Origin: Bin87 sp965220105
Lineage (GTDB): Bacteria > Chloroflexota > Dehalococcoidia > Lucifugimonadales > UBA3495
Length of the DNA: 64,000 nucleotides
Direction: 5' to 3'
Assembly (NCBI GenBank): GCA_965220105.1
Contig: OZ244811.1
Span: forward strand, 1,612,001 to 1,676,000
Part shown: piece after piece, positions 17,317-25,791 of the stretch
How positions within the stretch are numbered: the stretch's first letter is position 1
Layout of the letters: every line of letters starts with the position of its first letter
Notes under the pieces: model-generated
Database searches by the model: none
Told to the model about the DNA's origin: nothing
The model's input: the letters and a program-made list of their open reading frames with translations, nothing else
Made by a program: the position numbers and the translations under genes

Positions 17317-18798
17317 ATGACTATCCCCCCACCCAACCAAACCCGCACGTGCATCGAGGAAGCCTTGGCATCAGCCGAATACGGCGAGAAAGTGATCAAC
17401 CTCGGCAATCAGTACCGACGCGAGGGCAACCACATCGCCGCCAACGCCGCCCTTGCAACAACCTGGGACATCAGGGACAAAATCAAAAAGGTCATCGCCA
17501 TCCTCCCAATACTCACACCCGAACACGCCGCCCTGCTCGAACCGTCGGAACGACAGAACTTGGTCGGCAAACTCACCGCGCATTCCAACCGCCTTGACCA
17601 GATGATATGGGAACACCCCTCCACAAAAGAGCAGTTGGACAACTCCAACTCAGACCATGTCGACTGGCACATCGCCTGCATTCATGCCGGCTACCTCGTC
17701 CATCTCGCACGAAAGAATACCGAACGCGTCAACCGGATGCCGGACAACGATATGACGGCCGAGATAGCCCACTACGCCGTCAGCAGCTACCACGACGAAG
17801 TGCTCCAGTCGGAGAAAATCATACGCAACCAAGAGCCATCCGACGACGAGCCGTTCCCCATGACCCGCAGACAAGTCAGGGAACAGGCACTGAAAGACTG
17901 CGCTGAACTGGCAGACCTTCACACCGACCTCGATACGAAGGTCAAAGCCACGCAAGCTCAGGCGGACAATTCCCCAGGTTGGTGCCACCTATGCCGACAG
18001 ACCATACACGGCGAAGAAGCCGTCGAACACAGCCGAATATGCGTCGTCGCAGCCGTACACAACGTATTCGCGCTCCAAGAAGAATATGAGAGCCGGAACA
18101 ACCCCGTTCTGATCCACATCCAAGACGAGAAACTCCGTCATTGGATGACGATCACGGTCAGGCCAACAACCAGCCTCCGGCAACTGGACCAGTTCCTGCG
18201 TGACACCTGGCTGGAATGCTGCGGCCACATGAGCCATTTCCAAGTCGGCAAGAAACAGTACAGCGCCTGCGTCCCCGGCCCGGGAGACCACCACGACCAC
18301 GACACAGATAAGGCCGACCCAGACGAACTCCACATGGTCCGCACCGTTGAGGAAGCCATCAGACCGCACCGCGAATTCCAGCACGAATTCGACTACGGAG
18401 ACACCACATATCTCAACCTTGAACACGCCGGCGTCGTGCCCGTACCGTACGAGTGCGTGGCAGAATTGGCGAACGCACCCTGGAATGCCGACAAATACTC
18501 CGACCACTTCATCACCATCGTAGCTCGAAACGAGCCGGTCGAACGGTGCTTCACATGCGGGCAGACCGCCTCACTACGCTACTACGAAAACCCATACATC
18601 CACGTCCCAAGGGAGATGGACGGCCCCATCGTCGCACCCCCGTACTTCTGCAGCGACTGCTCCCCCCAAGACGTACCAATGGTCACGCTGAGGAACTCAC
18701 CACGCGTCGGCAACGGCTTCTACGACAACACCCACGACACGCCGAACGAAACGAACTCCACCGTCAAGACCACTCCGCAGCCAGACAACTCCGGATGA
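17317..18798 (+). CDS. pRiA4b ORF-3-like protein with CxxC motifs
   Basis: 493 residues. AAGGAAAAG precedes the ATG. The N-terminal half is helical with no recognised domain. CHLCRQ and HSRIC (around residues 227-245) could bind zinc. From about residue 268, HWMTITVRPTTSLRQLDQFLRDTWLECCGHMSHF and later FDYGDTTYLNL match the plasmid pRiA4b ORF-3-like fold. Near the end CFTCGQ and CSDC form a second CxxC pair. This fold is common on plasmids and transposons and its role is unknown. The A/C-rich codon use matches its neighbours rather than the core chromosome. Confidence 0.65.
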   Translation: MTIPPPNQTRTCIEEALASAEYGEKVINLGNQYRREGNHIAANAALATTWDIRDKIKKVIAILPILTPEHAALLEPSERQNLVGKLTAHSNRLDQMIWEHPSTKEQLDNSNSDHVDWHIACIHAGYLVHLARKNTERVNRMPDNDMTAEIAHYAVSSYHDEVLQSEKIIRNQEPSDDEPFPMTRRQVREQALKDCAELADLHTDLDTKVKATQAQADNSPGWCHLCRQTIHGEEAVEHSRICVVAAVHNVFALQEEYESRNNPVLIHIQDEKLRHWMTITVRPTTSLRQLDQFLRDTWLECCGHMSHFQVGKKQYSACVPGPGDHHDHDTDKADPDELHMVRTVEEAIRPHREFQHEFDYGDTTYLNLEHAGVVPVPYECVAELANAPWNADKYSDHFITIVARNEPVERCFTCGQTASLRYYENPYIHVPREMDGPIVAPPYFCSDCSPQDVPMVTLRNSPRVGNGFYDNTHDTPNETNSTVKTTPQPDNSG

Positions 18799-19179
18799 CC
18801 CGCCATCGCCAAAGCCATCCGGACCACCCGCCGTACCGAACCCCAACACAGCACCGCCGATAACGACTTGAAAGACCTGCCCTACATGGTGAGGCGAAAC
18901 GGCTACGACATAGCCAAGTCCCTGGAAAACATCCACGAGAGCATCGTCGAGTAGACCGAACGCGCCGATGAAATCCTTCCGGACTCGTGGCGCCAACACG
19001 GCGACCAGTAAATATCCCACCACCTCAACGTATCCAACGCCGTCACCCAAATTTTCGAGCCCGGAGCAGATCCGGAAGACAACCCCACCACATCGCTCGA
19101 CGAACCAAACGCCATCAGGGCAGGTCTTCTCCTGCACTGCGCAAAGGCCGAAGGCAAAGCCGTTCAGTCTTGCCGATAA
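18799..19179 (+). pseudogene. Decayed reading frame with in-frame TAG and TAA
   Basis: Directly after the TGA of the previous gene, the same frame encodes AIAKAIRTTRRTE, MVRRNGYDIAKSLENIHES, TERADEILPDSWRQHGD and ISHHLNVSNAVTQIFEPG, coherent protein-like sequence. It has a TAG at 18952 and a TAA at 19009, and ends with TAA at 19177. Both internal stops are one C-to-T change from Gln codons. No start with a ribosome site is visible. It is probably a decayed gene; readthrough is less likely. Confidence 0.45.
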
Positions 19180-19267
19180 CCTCACCAACAATCACCAAGA
19201 CGATAAGTGGACCATCCAGCCCACCGACATCGCCGACAGCAACATAGTGGAGATCGCCGGAGAAATC

Positions 19268-19456
19268 ATGGCGATCGGATACGCCGCAATGGCAGGAATA
19301 TCGATCCACACCATGGGGAGCGCAAAAAACAACACCGAACTGGAGACCCAATACACGAGCGCCATCGTCAGGGCGAACAACGCAATAGCGTACGCCGGAG
19401 CACTCGCAAGAGCCGCCACCGCGGCAGAACAATTCCGCACCCAACCCATGCTCTGA
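19268..19456 (+). CDS. Small hypothetical protein
   Basis: 62 residues starting at an ATG with GGAG 5 bases upstream. MAIGYAAMAGISIHTMGS then a helical Ala-rich C-terminus (NNAIAYAGALARAATAAEQF). The frame extends upstream but overlaps the decayed gene. No family recognised. Confidence 0.45.
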   Translation: MAIGYAAMAGISIHTMGSAKNNTELETQYTSAIVRANNAIAYAGALARAATAAEQFRTQPML

Positions 19457-19573
19457 AAACAGCCAGCGCGGCCGGCAAAACATTCCCAGCCCGAAGCACC
19501 GGCAAAGCTCAAGACCAACATGGGACAATCCAACCAACGGACCCGACTCGACAACCGAGCGAGGCAAAAGAAC

Positions 19574-20335
19574 ATGAACCAGAATTTCATAGCCCTGGAC
19601 ATCGAAACCGCCAAACCGTTCCCCTCCGGAGACGACTGGCGCGAACACCGGCCCCTCGGCATAGCATGCGCCGTAACTACCAGCGCCATCAACGGCACCA
19701 AACCATGGCACGGACATAACCCGGACGGTTCACCCGCAGACCAGATGACCCGTGAAGAGGTCAAGGAACTCGTCGACTACCTGAACGCCCAATCCCTGTT
19801 CGGCACCATCGTCACCTGGAACGGCATGGGATTCGACTGGCCCGTCCTTGCAGAGGAATCAGGTCAACCCGACACCTGCCGGGAACTCGCCCGCAACCAC
19901 GTCGACATGATGTACCACCTGTTCTGCACCAAGGGATTTCCACTCGGCCTGAACAGCGCTGCCGCAGGCATGAACGTCGGCGCCAAGACCGAAGGCATGT
20001 CCGGAGCCACCGCACCCGAAATGTGGACAGACGGCAAACGACAGGAAGTCATCGACTACTGCATCCGAGACACCAAGCTAACCCTGGACCTAGCCAACGC
20101 CTGCCAAGCCGACCACGGCCTAACCTGGATCGCCAGATCAGGCAAAACCAACCGCCTCCAGCTACCCAAAGGCTGGCTAACCGTCGAAAACGCAAAGCTC
20201 ATCCCCGAACCCGACACCGCATGGATGTCCGACCCACTCGAACGCTCAACCTTAGTTCCGGCGAGTCCAGGGTTTCTCAATCGCCTCATTGAATCACCTT
20301 CGGCTAGACGCCGGCTAGGACACAGGCTAGACTGA
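19574..20335 (+). CDS. DEDDy 3'-5' exonuclease-like protein
   Basis: 253 residues from the ATG at 19574, which has GAGG about 10 bases upstream. The Exo I motif is FIALDIETAKPFP, Exo II is TWNGMGFDWPVL, and Exo III is DYCIRDTKLTLDL with the Tyr-x3-Asp arrangement of DEDDy nucleases (RNase H-like fold). This matches PolB-type predicted exonuclease domains. It lacks polymerase or helicase domains. It sits in the accessory cluster and may process DNA or RNA for a mobile element, but no partner is identified. Confidence 0.8.
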   Translation: MNQNFIALDIETAKPFPSGDDWREHRPLGIACAVTTSAINGTKPWHGHNPDGSPADQMTREEVKELVDYLNAQSLFGTIVTWNGMGFDWPVLAEESGQPDTCRELARNHVDMMYHLFCTKGFPLGLNSAAAGMNVGAKTEGMSGATAPEMWTDGKRQEVIDYCIRDTKLTLDLANACQADHGLTWIARSGKTNRLQLPKGWLTVENAKLIPEPDTAWMSDPLERSTLVPASPGFLNRLIESPSARRRLGHRLD

Positions 20336-20360
20336 AGGCCGACATCATACGATCACTACC

Positions 20361-20738
20361 ATGACCTACCGTGAACCCCTCCCCGACAACTGTCCACCAG
20401 ACACCGCCGACGAAATCACCTCGCCGCGCCTCGTTTTTCGCCTGGTGCGGAACAACCCGCCCACCGATGACGACTTCCAGTCCCAGCAGGCTGAAAGGCC
20501 GGACCGTGTCTTTCGAGACGTCACCGAATGCCAGGCCCGTGGCCTGTCGGTCTTCGCCAGCCGCACCTTTGCCGAACAGCTGTCAACGAGAGGGAGCCTA
20601 CAAGGGACAGCTATCTGCCAGGTCATCCTGGCACCGGGAGCGGGAAGCATCCAGCCAACGGGCCGGCGCTCCCATCACACCTGGTGGCCGTTCGCCGACT
20701 ACGACATCCTGGCAAACTCCCAAGTGGTGACGCCATGA
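20361..20738 (+). CDS. Hypothetical protein, first gene of a coupled pair
   Basis: 125 residues. ATG overlaps nothing upstream; no strong ribosome site. Contains ECQARGLSVFASRTFAEQL and ends WWPFADYDILANSQVVTP. Its TGA overlaps the next ATG by 4 bp (ATGA), so the two genes are translated together. I do not recognise a characterised family. Confidence 0.6.
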   Translation: MTYREPLPDNCPPDTADEITSPRLVFRLVRNNPPTDDDFQSQQAERPDRVFRDVTECQARGLSVFASRTFAEQLSTRGSLQGTAICQVILAPGAGSIQPTGRRSHHTWWPFADYDILANSQVVTP

Positions 20739-21349
20739 AAACCGTCAAGATTACAGAAATCCTCGACTACTACGACGGCATCCTAGCGTTCGCCGCCCAG
20801 GACCCCATCGGCGGCCATTACGTGGGCTCAATCATCGAAAGAACGAGCGATAACGACCGCTACCTGATCGTCGGCGCCAGACCAGAACGTCTCGACGACC
20901 TGCGAAACGGCAAGGTTGACCTTCGCGCGCTGCTGCTGGAAGCTCCCGACGGCGAATGGTACGTCGCCATACCGGAAGGCACCATTGACGACCCAATGGC
21001 ACTCGTACCTCAGTCAACACCATTGGCCGATTCAGATTACCTTCCCGGCGACGGCTACTTGCTAGGTCCCGAGGAACCGACTGACGAAGCGGAATTTCGA
21101 CGGGTGCTGGAATTCGGCAAAGCCGTTGCCCTCACTGGCCACATTGAGCACGTCAACCGCAGAGCCGGCCAATGGAGCCTACTCACCGAGCATGGTATGA
21201 AAACCGGCAAAACCATCCCCAGAGGCCCAAGCCTGGACAGGCTGCAGGTTGGTAAACGCTACCGCTTCCAGTGCACGGAAGTTACCGAACTAGACCCGCT
21301 CTGGCGAGATCAGAAGACGCTTTACTTACAAAGGATTGAAACCGGCTGA
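20735..21349 (+). CDS. Hypothetical protein (resembles DUF6575), second gene of a coupled pair
   Basis: 204 residues. MKTVKITEILDYYDGILAFAAQDPIGGHYVG opens a domain that continues RYLIVGARPERLDDLRNGKVDLRALLLEAPDGEWYVA, which resembles an uncharacterised family I recall as DUF6575. The second half has GHIEHVNRRAGQWSLLTEHG and a beta-rich tail. Coupled to the upstream gene by a 4-bp overlap. Function unknown; the pair could be a regulatory or defence module, but nothing in the sequence proves this. Confidence 0.6.
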   Translation: MKTVKITEILDYYDGILAFAAQDPIGGHYVGSIIERTSDNDRYLIVGARPERLDDLRNGKVDLRALLLEAPDGEWYVAIPEGTIDDPMALVPQSTPLADSDYLPGDGYLLGPEEPTDEAEFRRVLEFGKAVALTGHIEHVNRRAGQWSLLTEHGMKTGKTIPRGPSLDRLQVGKRYRFQCTEVTELDPLWRDQKTLYLQRIETG

Positions 21350-21963
21350 GCTGCCGTAACCGCCCGTGAACGGGGCACCCTGTGGCACCGAAAAGGGCGT
21401 TGCCCCAGAGGGCTCAGAAACGCGCCCGGGGGCCTTCTCTGCGGAAATTCCGGGGTGTCCTGCTACGCCTACCCACCGGCAACCCCTCACCTGACTGCTG
21501 CGCCGAATGGCGCGTCACCGCAGTCGCCCTCGCGTTGTGAAGCGAGCTTTACACCGCCTAAAACGTTCACAACGGCTCGTAGCACCGACCAATCACCCGC
21601 CGGCATAGTAGACCGTTGCTGACCAACGACAGCGCTGCGGCAACTACCGGCCGTTGCACGACGGGCCGACGAGGCAGCAACAGGCGAACCACGCCCCGGC
21701 CGTACGGTTCATAGTCACATCTCGGATAGAACCGGCAAACCACAGGTGCCCCACCATCGTCGCCCGGCCATCTTCGGCCCAGTGTCCAGCCAACAGGCGC
21801 CAGCAGGTCACCAGAGCGACGCAGCCGCACGGTGACGCCGATTGGCGGGGCCAAGGGATCACCTACCGCGGCAACAAGCAACAGCGACGCCTCTGCACAC
21901 CGCTAGAACCACCAGAAACCGCGGCCGGCGCGCCCGGAAGATAGACAACCCACCGCCACCACA
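21350..21963. other. Gene-poor stretch in the accessory island
   Basis: About 600 bp with no convincing gene. Short frames on both strands lack family motifs and ribosome sites. It ends with the terminator at 21964. Confidence 0.55.
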
Positions 21964-21989
21964 GGGCAGGCTGAAAGCCTGCCCCTTTT
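21964..21989 (+). terminator. Rho-independent terminator
   Basis: GGGCAGGCT, GAA loop, AGCCTGCCC: a 9-bp perfect stem followed by CTTTT. It precedes the gene at 22012, so it ends transcription from upstream. Confidence 0.75.
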
Positions 21990-22011
21990 CATTGTCAGCG
22001 ACGGAGACGTA

Positions 22012-22494
22012 ATGACACCCTACATCAACCCCCTGGGATTCATCCACCGACGGACCCTCGAGCGCATCCGCTTCCTGCTCACCGACCCGGGCGACTCGCG
22101 GAACCTTAAGGTAGGTACTCCCGTTACAATCACGCAACCATCCAGCGACGGACTCTCGCTCGCTAAAATACGAGGAGAGATCATTTCCGTAGGATATGTA
22201 ACAGCCACCTTTACAATCGCGGAGACCGTCCTCGACGAGAGGTGGCCCCAGAACGAGGAAACCATACGACCGAAGACACCGGTGTATCTCGCGAGGGAGA
22301 ACTCATTCGAGCCGAATTCCAGCAGAATGCTCACCGCCGAACAAGCGGAAAGAATCAGGGAGATTGCCCGCAAATACATCGACATCCTCCACAACCCAAC
22401 GAGCCACGACGACAGCGCGGCATGCCCACCTCTCAATCACCCGCCGACGCAACCACCGACCCGGCGTCCCTTTCCCCAGCAACTTGACGAATAA
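22012..22494 (+). CDS. Hypothetical protein
   Basis: 160 residues. GGAG lies 6 bases before the ATG. A beta-rich middle (VGTPVTITQPSSDGLSLAKIRGEIISVGYVTATFTI) is followed by a helical segment (MLTAEQAERIREIARKYIDIL) and a Pro/Thr-rich tail. No family recognised. A/C-rich coding strand as in the neighbouring genes. Confidence 0.55.
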   Translation: MTPYINPLGFIHRRTLERIRFLLTDPGDSRNLKVGTPVTITQPSSDGLSLAKIRGEIISVGYVTATFTIAETVLDERWPQNEETIRPKTPVYLARENSFEPNSSRMLTAEQAERIREIARKYIDILHNPTSHDDSAACPPLNHPPTQPPTRRPFPQQLDE

Positions 22495-22540
22495 TACCCA
22501 TTCTGGAACATTATCCGCGCAAGGCGAGAACAGAAACGAC

Positions 22541-23217
22541 ATGACGACCAAACGAAAATCCACCCAACAGGGCTCCATCCTCACCGACGTCATCCACTGC
22601 GAATCCTGTGGGTCCCGCATGGTTGTGAACAAGGCAAACTACGTTTGCCCGAACCACGACCGGGAAGCCGGTTGTTCCACTGCGTCAGTCGACGCCGAGC
22701 GCCTGGCCCACCAGCTGATGTCCACCCTGGTCGACCGGGTCATGACCCCCAGGAACCTGTCCGGCATAGTTGAGAGCATCCAGCAAGGCGCTTCCGGCAA
22801 GTTGCTCACCCAGAAAGACAAACTCGACGAAACGGAATCGGCCATCGAGAAACTGAACAGCCAGAGGACGGACATCCTGACCCAGGTGGAGTACGGCAAA
22901 GTCCCCTACGAGAGGTTGCAGACCAGCTCGAATCCATCGAGGGCACCCGTGCCGGCCTCGCGTACGAGTCCGCTGTCTCGCGAGAAGAGATCGACAAGCT
23001 GGAGTTCGTGAGCGATCAGGAAACCATCCAGTCAGTGGCACTGGACGTCGCGACATACACCGAATTCGTAGAGCCGAAACTCGCCAAGCAACTGGTCGAG
23101 ACATTCATCGAAGACATCCGAGTCGCCGCCACGTCGTGCACGGTCACGTACACCCACCCCATTCCGGGCGCAAGCAACGACGAACTCATCAAGTCGGAAT
23201 CATTCCCATTGCCCTGA
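22541..23217 (+). pseudogene. Serine recombinase C-terminal part, frameshifted
   Basis: The ATG at 22541 encodes a recombinase zinc beta-ribbon: HCESCGSRMVV, then YVCPNHDREAGC, followed by a coiled-coil (KDKLDETESAIEKLNSQRTDI) as in large serine recombinases. After VPYE near 22910 one base is missing; the other frame continues VADQLESIEGTRAGLAYESA and ends FPLP at 23217. The resolvase catalytic domain is absent. A terminator follows at 23241. It is either a truncated integrase or the DNA-binding half of a split one. Confidence 0.75.
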
Positions 23218-23240
23218 CTACCCGCGTAAACGAACCACAG

Positions 23241-23274
23241 AGGCCGGCCGCTCTTTCCGACGACCGGCCTTTTT
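23241..23274 (+). terminator. Rho-independent terminator after the recombinase fragment
   Basis: AGGCCGG, a 16-base loop, CCGGCCT, followed by TTTT. Seven paired bases and a five-T run counting the stem end. Confidence 0.7.
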
Positions 23275-23395
23275 GGGGCGAGGATCCACCCCAGCGCCAT
23301 CGTGGACCACTCCACTGGGGTCCAACTACCCGCAAGGTTGGGACGGGACACCCGGCATGAGCCGGGTGCATCACGGCGCGAGGAAAGCGTGCGGC

Positions 23396-23698
23396 TCAAT
23401 CATCTGGCACAACCGCATCGCGGTCCTCGGCATCCTCCTGGTCGGTGGCGCTCTGCGCCGACCGGGCGTGAAACTCTTTAGCGGCGCCGGGCATACGCTC
23501 CCAGCTGACGTCCACCCCGACCTCCTCCCCTGTGTCAGCACCCAACCGCTGGGCCTTGTGGCTCACCTTCATCAAACGGTCTGCGATCAGCTTTTGGAGT
23601 GCAGCGCTCATTTCCGGTGGGATAGCATAACTGCTAGAAGGTTTCTCAGGATTGCCTTCCGCGGAAGGCGGAAGGTTCTTGCCTATTTCTGTTGACAT
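23396..23698 (-). CDS. Small hypothetical protein divergent from the XRE regulator
   Basis: 100 residues from the ATG at 23698 (a GTG at 23731 is the alternative). MSTEIGKNLPPSAEG, then a helical PPEMSAALQKLIADRLMKVSHKAQRL and an acidic C-terminus. It has no recognised family. Its divergent position next to an XRE-type repressor suggests shared control from the 120-bp intergenic region. Confidence 0.5.
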   Translation of the reverse strand: MSTEIGKNLPPSAEGNPEKPSSSYAIPPEMSAALQKLIADRLMKVSHKAQRLGADTGEEVGVDVSWERMPGAAKEFHARSAQSATDQEDAEDRDAVVPDD

Positions 23699-23740
23699 CG
23701 GATATACTTTCTTTGCCAGCGTGGCTGGCACTTGCTAGAT

Positions 23741-23770
23741 TTGCAGCGGGAGCCGCGCACTCAGTATAGC
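23741..23770 (+). promoter_or_regulatory. Possible promoter of the XRE gene
   Basis: TTGCAG and TATAGC with an 18-bp spacer, about 50 bp before the XRE start and inside the divergent intergenic region. Moderate match to a sigma-70 promoter only. Confidence 0.3.
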
Positions 23771-23820
23771 AGATTTCAGCAATGAGCTGAACGCTCGATT
23801 GAAGGAGGTCGTTGACCACC

Positions 23821-24294
23821 ATGATAAGCGGAACGAGCGAACGCGGGCAACGCCCGGATGTCATCAATAATCCCGACCAGGACCGCCCTGACACGACCAC
23901 AATCGGCGCTCTGCTGAAGCAGCTGCGCGGCGACCGAACCCTGCGACAGGTCGAACAGGACACCAGCATTTCCAATTCTTACCTGAGCAACCTCGAGATG
24001 GGCCGGAAAAATCCAGGCATCAGGTCCCTATCCAAACTGGCGGCCTACTACCGAGTGCCCCTGAACGGGCTTCTCGAATGCGCCGGACTTCCGTTTGACG
24101 AACAGGCGATCACTCGCGGGGAAACCCTCGCCAGCATGCAGGCTAGCCTGGAAGAGGTCCGCCGCGGTTACGAGTTCGTGCTGACAGACCCACATCTCAT
24201 CCATTACGAAAAGCCGGGGACAACCCCCTCAGTCGATACCCAGAAATTCGTGGTCAACCTATACGAGCACTACACCGGCAAGAAACTGCTCTAG
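23821..24294 (+). CDS. XRE-family HTH transcriptional regulator
   Basis: 157 residues from the ATG at 23821. AAGGAGGT lies 11 bases upstream; a TTG at 23812 is closer to it and could be used. The HTH is seen at about residues 29-85: IGALLKQLRGDRTLRQVEQDTSISNSYLSNLEMGRKNPGIRSLSKLAAYY, followed by a C-terminal domain of unknown role. Divergent to the small gene at 23698 and followed by a serine recombinase fragment, as is typical of integrative-element control regions. Confidence 0.85.
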   Translation: MISGTSERGQRPDVINNPDQDRPDTTTIGALLKQLRGDRTLRQVEQDTSISNSYLSNLEMGRKNPGIRSLSKLAAYYRVPLNGLLECAGLPFDEQAITRGETLASMQASLEEVRRGYEFVLTDPHLIHYEKPGTTPSVDTQKFVVNLYEHYTGKKLL

Positions 24295-24314
24295 CGCATA
24301 CCAAGGAGTCCCAG

Positions 24315-24754
24315 ATGCCAGCGCCGAAAAAAAACGCAATCGAACCGCGCATACAAGTACGCCCGCCGCTCAAGCTCCGGACAGAACGAACTCTCCGAAG
24401 TAGGGCAGTTCTATGACATGGACAAATACTTGGCCGACAACGGCCTAGTCGACGCCGGCGAGTTTGACGACGTAGGCAGCGGCCTCAGCACAGATCACCG
24501 ACCCGGGTTCCTCGAGATGATCGCAAAAGCCCTGGACCCAGCCAATGACATTGGCCACATCGTGTTCCCCGACCTCTCCAGGTACAGCCGGAGCAAGGTG
24601 GATCCGCACATTTACCTGGCAATGCTCGATGAAGCCGACATCACCGTCCACAGCGTGAGCGACGGCAAACGGTCGGACACCGATGATATTTCATGGGACA
24701 TCCAGTTCTCCCTCAACCACAAGCAGTCCAGAGACATCTCCTTTCTCTCACTAA
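24315..24754 (+). pseudogene. Serine recombinase N-terminal (resolvase) domain, broken
   Basis: The ATG at 24315 gives MPAPKKN, then an A8 run must be read with one base fewer or skipped to enter the long frame: YKYARRSSSGQNELSEVGQF (catalytic Ser region), GSGLSTDHRPGFLEMI, HIVFPDLSRYSR and QFSLNHKQSRDISFLSL. This is the resolvase domain of a serine recombinase. IS5 is inserted at 24755 with a TAA duplication. Beyond the two nested insertions the frame would stop at a TAG at 27181 after about ten codons. So it is both frameshifted and truncated. Confidence 0.75.
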
Positions 24755-25725
24755 GAGCCTATCCTAAAATTGGTGGAAACTTGCAGGGAGAGTTGCGGGA
24801 AGGCAAGCTGGGGTTGGGGCTAGACTGGGGGAATGACGAAAGCTAAAGACCCCAAGCCGCCGCGTCCGAAGCGTGCTGGCCCTGCCACCAAGACCAACCC
24901 CACCACTGGCTCCTTTCAGGTATCCGACGAGCTCTGGGAAGCGCTGGAGCCCCTGATCCCCGAGCATGTGAACACCCATCGGTTCGGCGGCGGCCGGCCC
25001 CGGGTTCCTGACCGCACCTGCGCCAATGGCCTCTGCTACGTGCTGCGCACCGGCGGTCAGTGGAAGGCGTTGGACGCCACGGGCATCTGCTCCGGCTCCA
25101 CCGCCCACCTGCGCTTTCAGGAATGGGTCGCCGCTGGGGTGTTTCTGGAGCTGTGGCGGGTTGGGCTGGAACGCTATGACGAACTGAAGGGGCTGGACTG
25201 GAGTTGGGTGAGCATGGACGGGGCCATGACCAAATCACCCTTGGGCGGGGAAAAAAACCGGCGCCAATCCCACTGACCGAGGTAAAGGCGGCGTCAAGCG
25301 CCGCCGGTTGACCGAAGCTGAGGGCATTCCGGTGGGTCTGGCGGTGGACGGCGCCAACCGTCATGACATGAAGCTGGTACGGGCCACGGTGGAAAGTCTG
25401 CCCGTGCCCCGACCGGCGTCCACTCCGGACCAACCCCAGGGCAGGTGCCTGGACAAAGGCTATGACTTTGACGAGGTGCGCCGCACGTTGGAGGAGTTCG
25501 GCTTCACCGCTCACATTCGTAGCCGAGGTGAAGCGGCAAAGGCCATCAAGCGGGCGGCTGGGTTCAAGGCGCGGCGCTGGGTGGTGGAACGAACCCACGG
25601 CTGGCTGAACCGTTTCCGGCGCATCCTGGTGCGCTGGGACAAGTCCCCTGACAACTACATCGCCTTTCTGCATTTCCCTTGCGCCCTTATCGCCCTCAGA
25701 GCCGCCGGATTATTAGGATAGGCTC
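24755..25725 (+). mobile_element. IS5-family (IS427-like) element
   Basis: 971 bp with inverted ends GAGCCTATCCTAA and TTAGGATAGGCTC and a direct TAA on both sides (24752-24754, 25726-25728), matching the TNA target of the IS427 group. It interrupts the resolvase fragment. Confidence 0.9.
24833..25721 (+). CDS. IS5-family transposase in two frames
   Basis: ORF A (24833-25276) contains FQVSDELWEALEPLIP, GGRPRVPDRTCANGLCYVLRTGGQWKAL and the first catalytic Asp in WVSMDGAMTKSPLGG. At an A7 run (25251-25257) the protein continues in ORF B: KTGANPTDRGKGGVKRR, IPVGLAVDGANRHDMKLV, LDKGYDFDEVR and WVVERTHGWLNRFRRILVRW, with the second Asp and the Glu. The join needs +1 or -2. IS427 elements commonly use frameshifting between such ORFs, so the element could be active; a homopolymer error is the alternative. 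Confidence 0.85.
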
Positions 25726-25791
25726 TAATACTACAGTTGCAGAACAAAGGCGGGTAGAATCAAGGCAGTCAAGGGCTGGAGAGGTGAGGCG

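Noticed and set aside
18952..19011. Stop-codon reassignment (TAG or TAA read as Gln)
   Set aside because: Only this decayed frame would need it; all other genes end at TAG, TAA or TGA normally and prfA is present.
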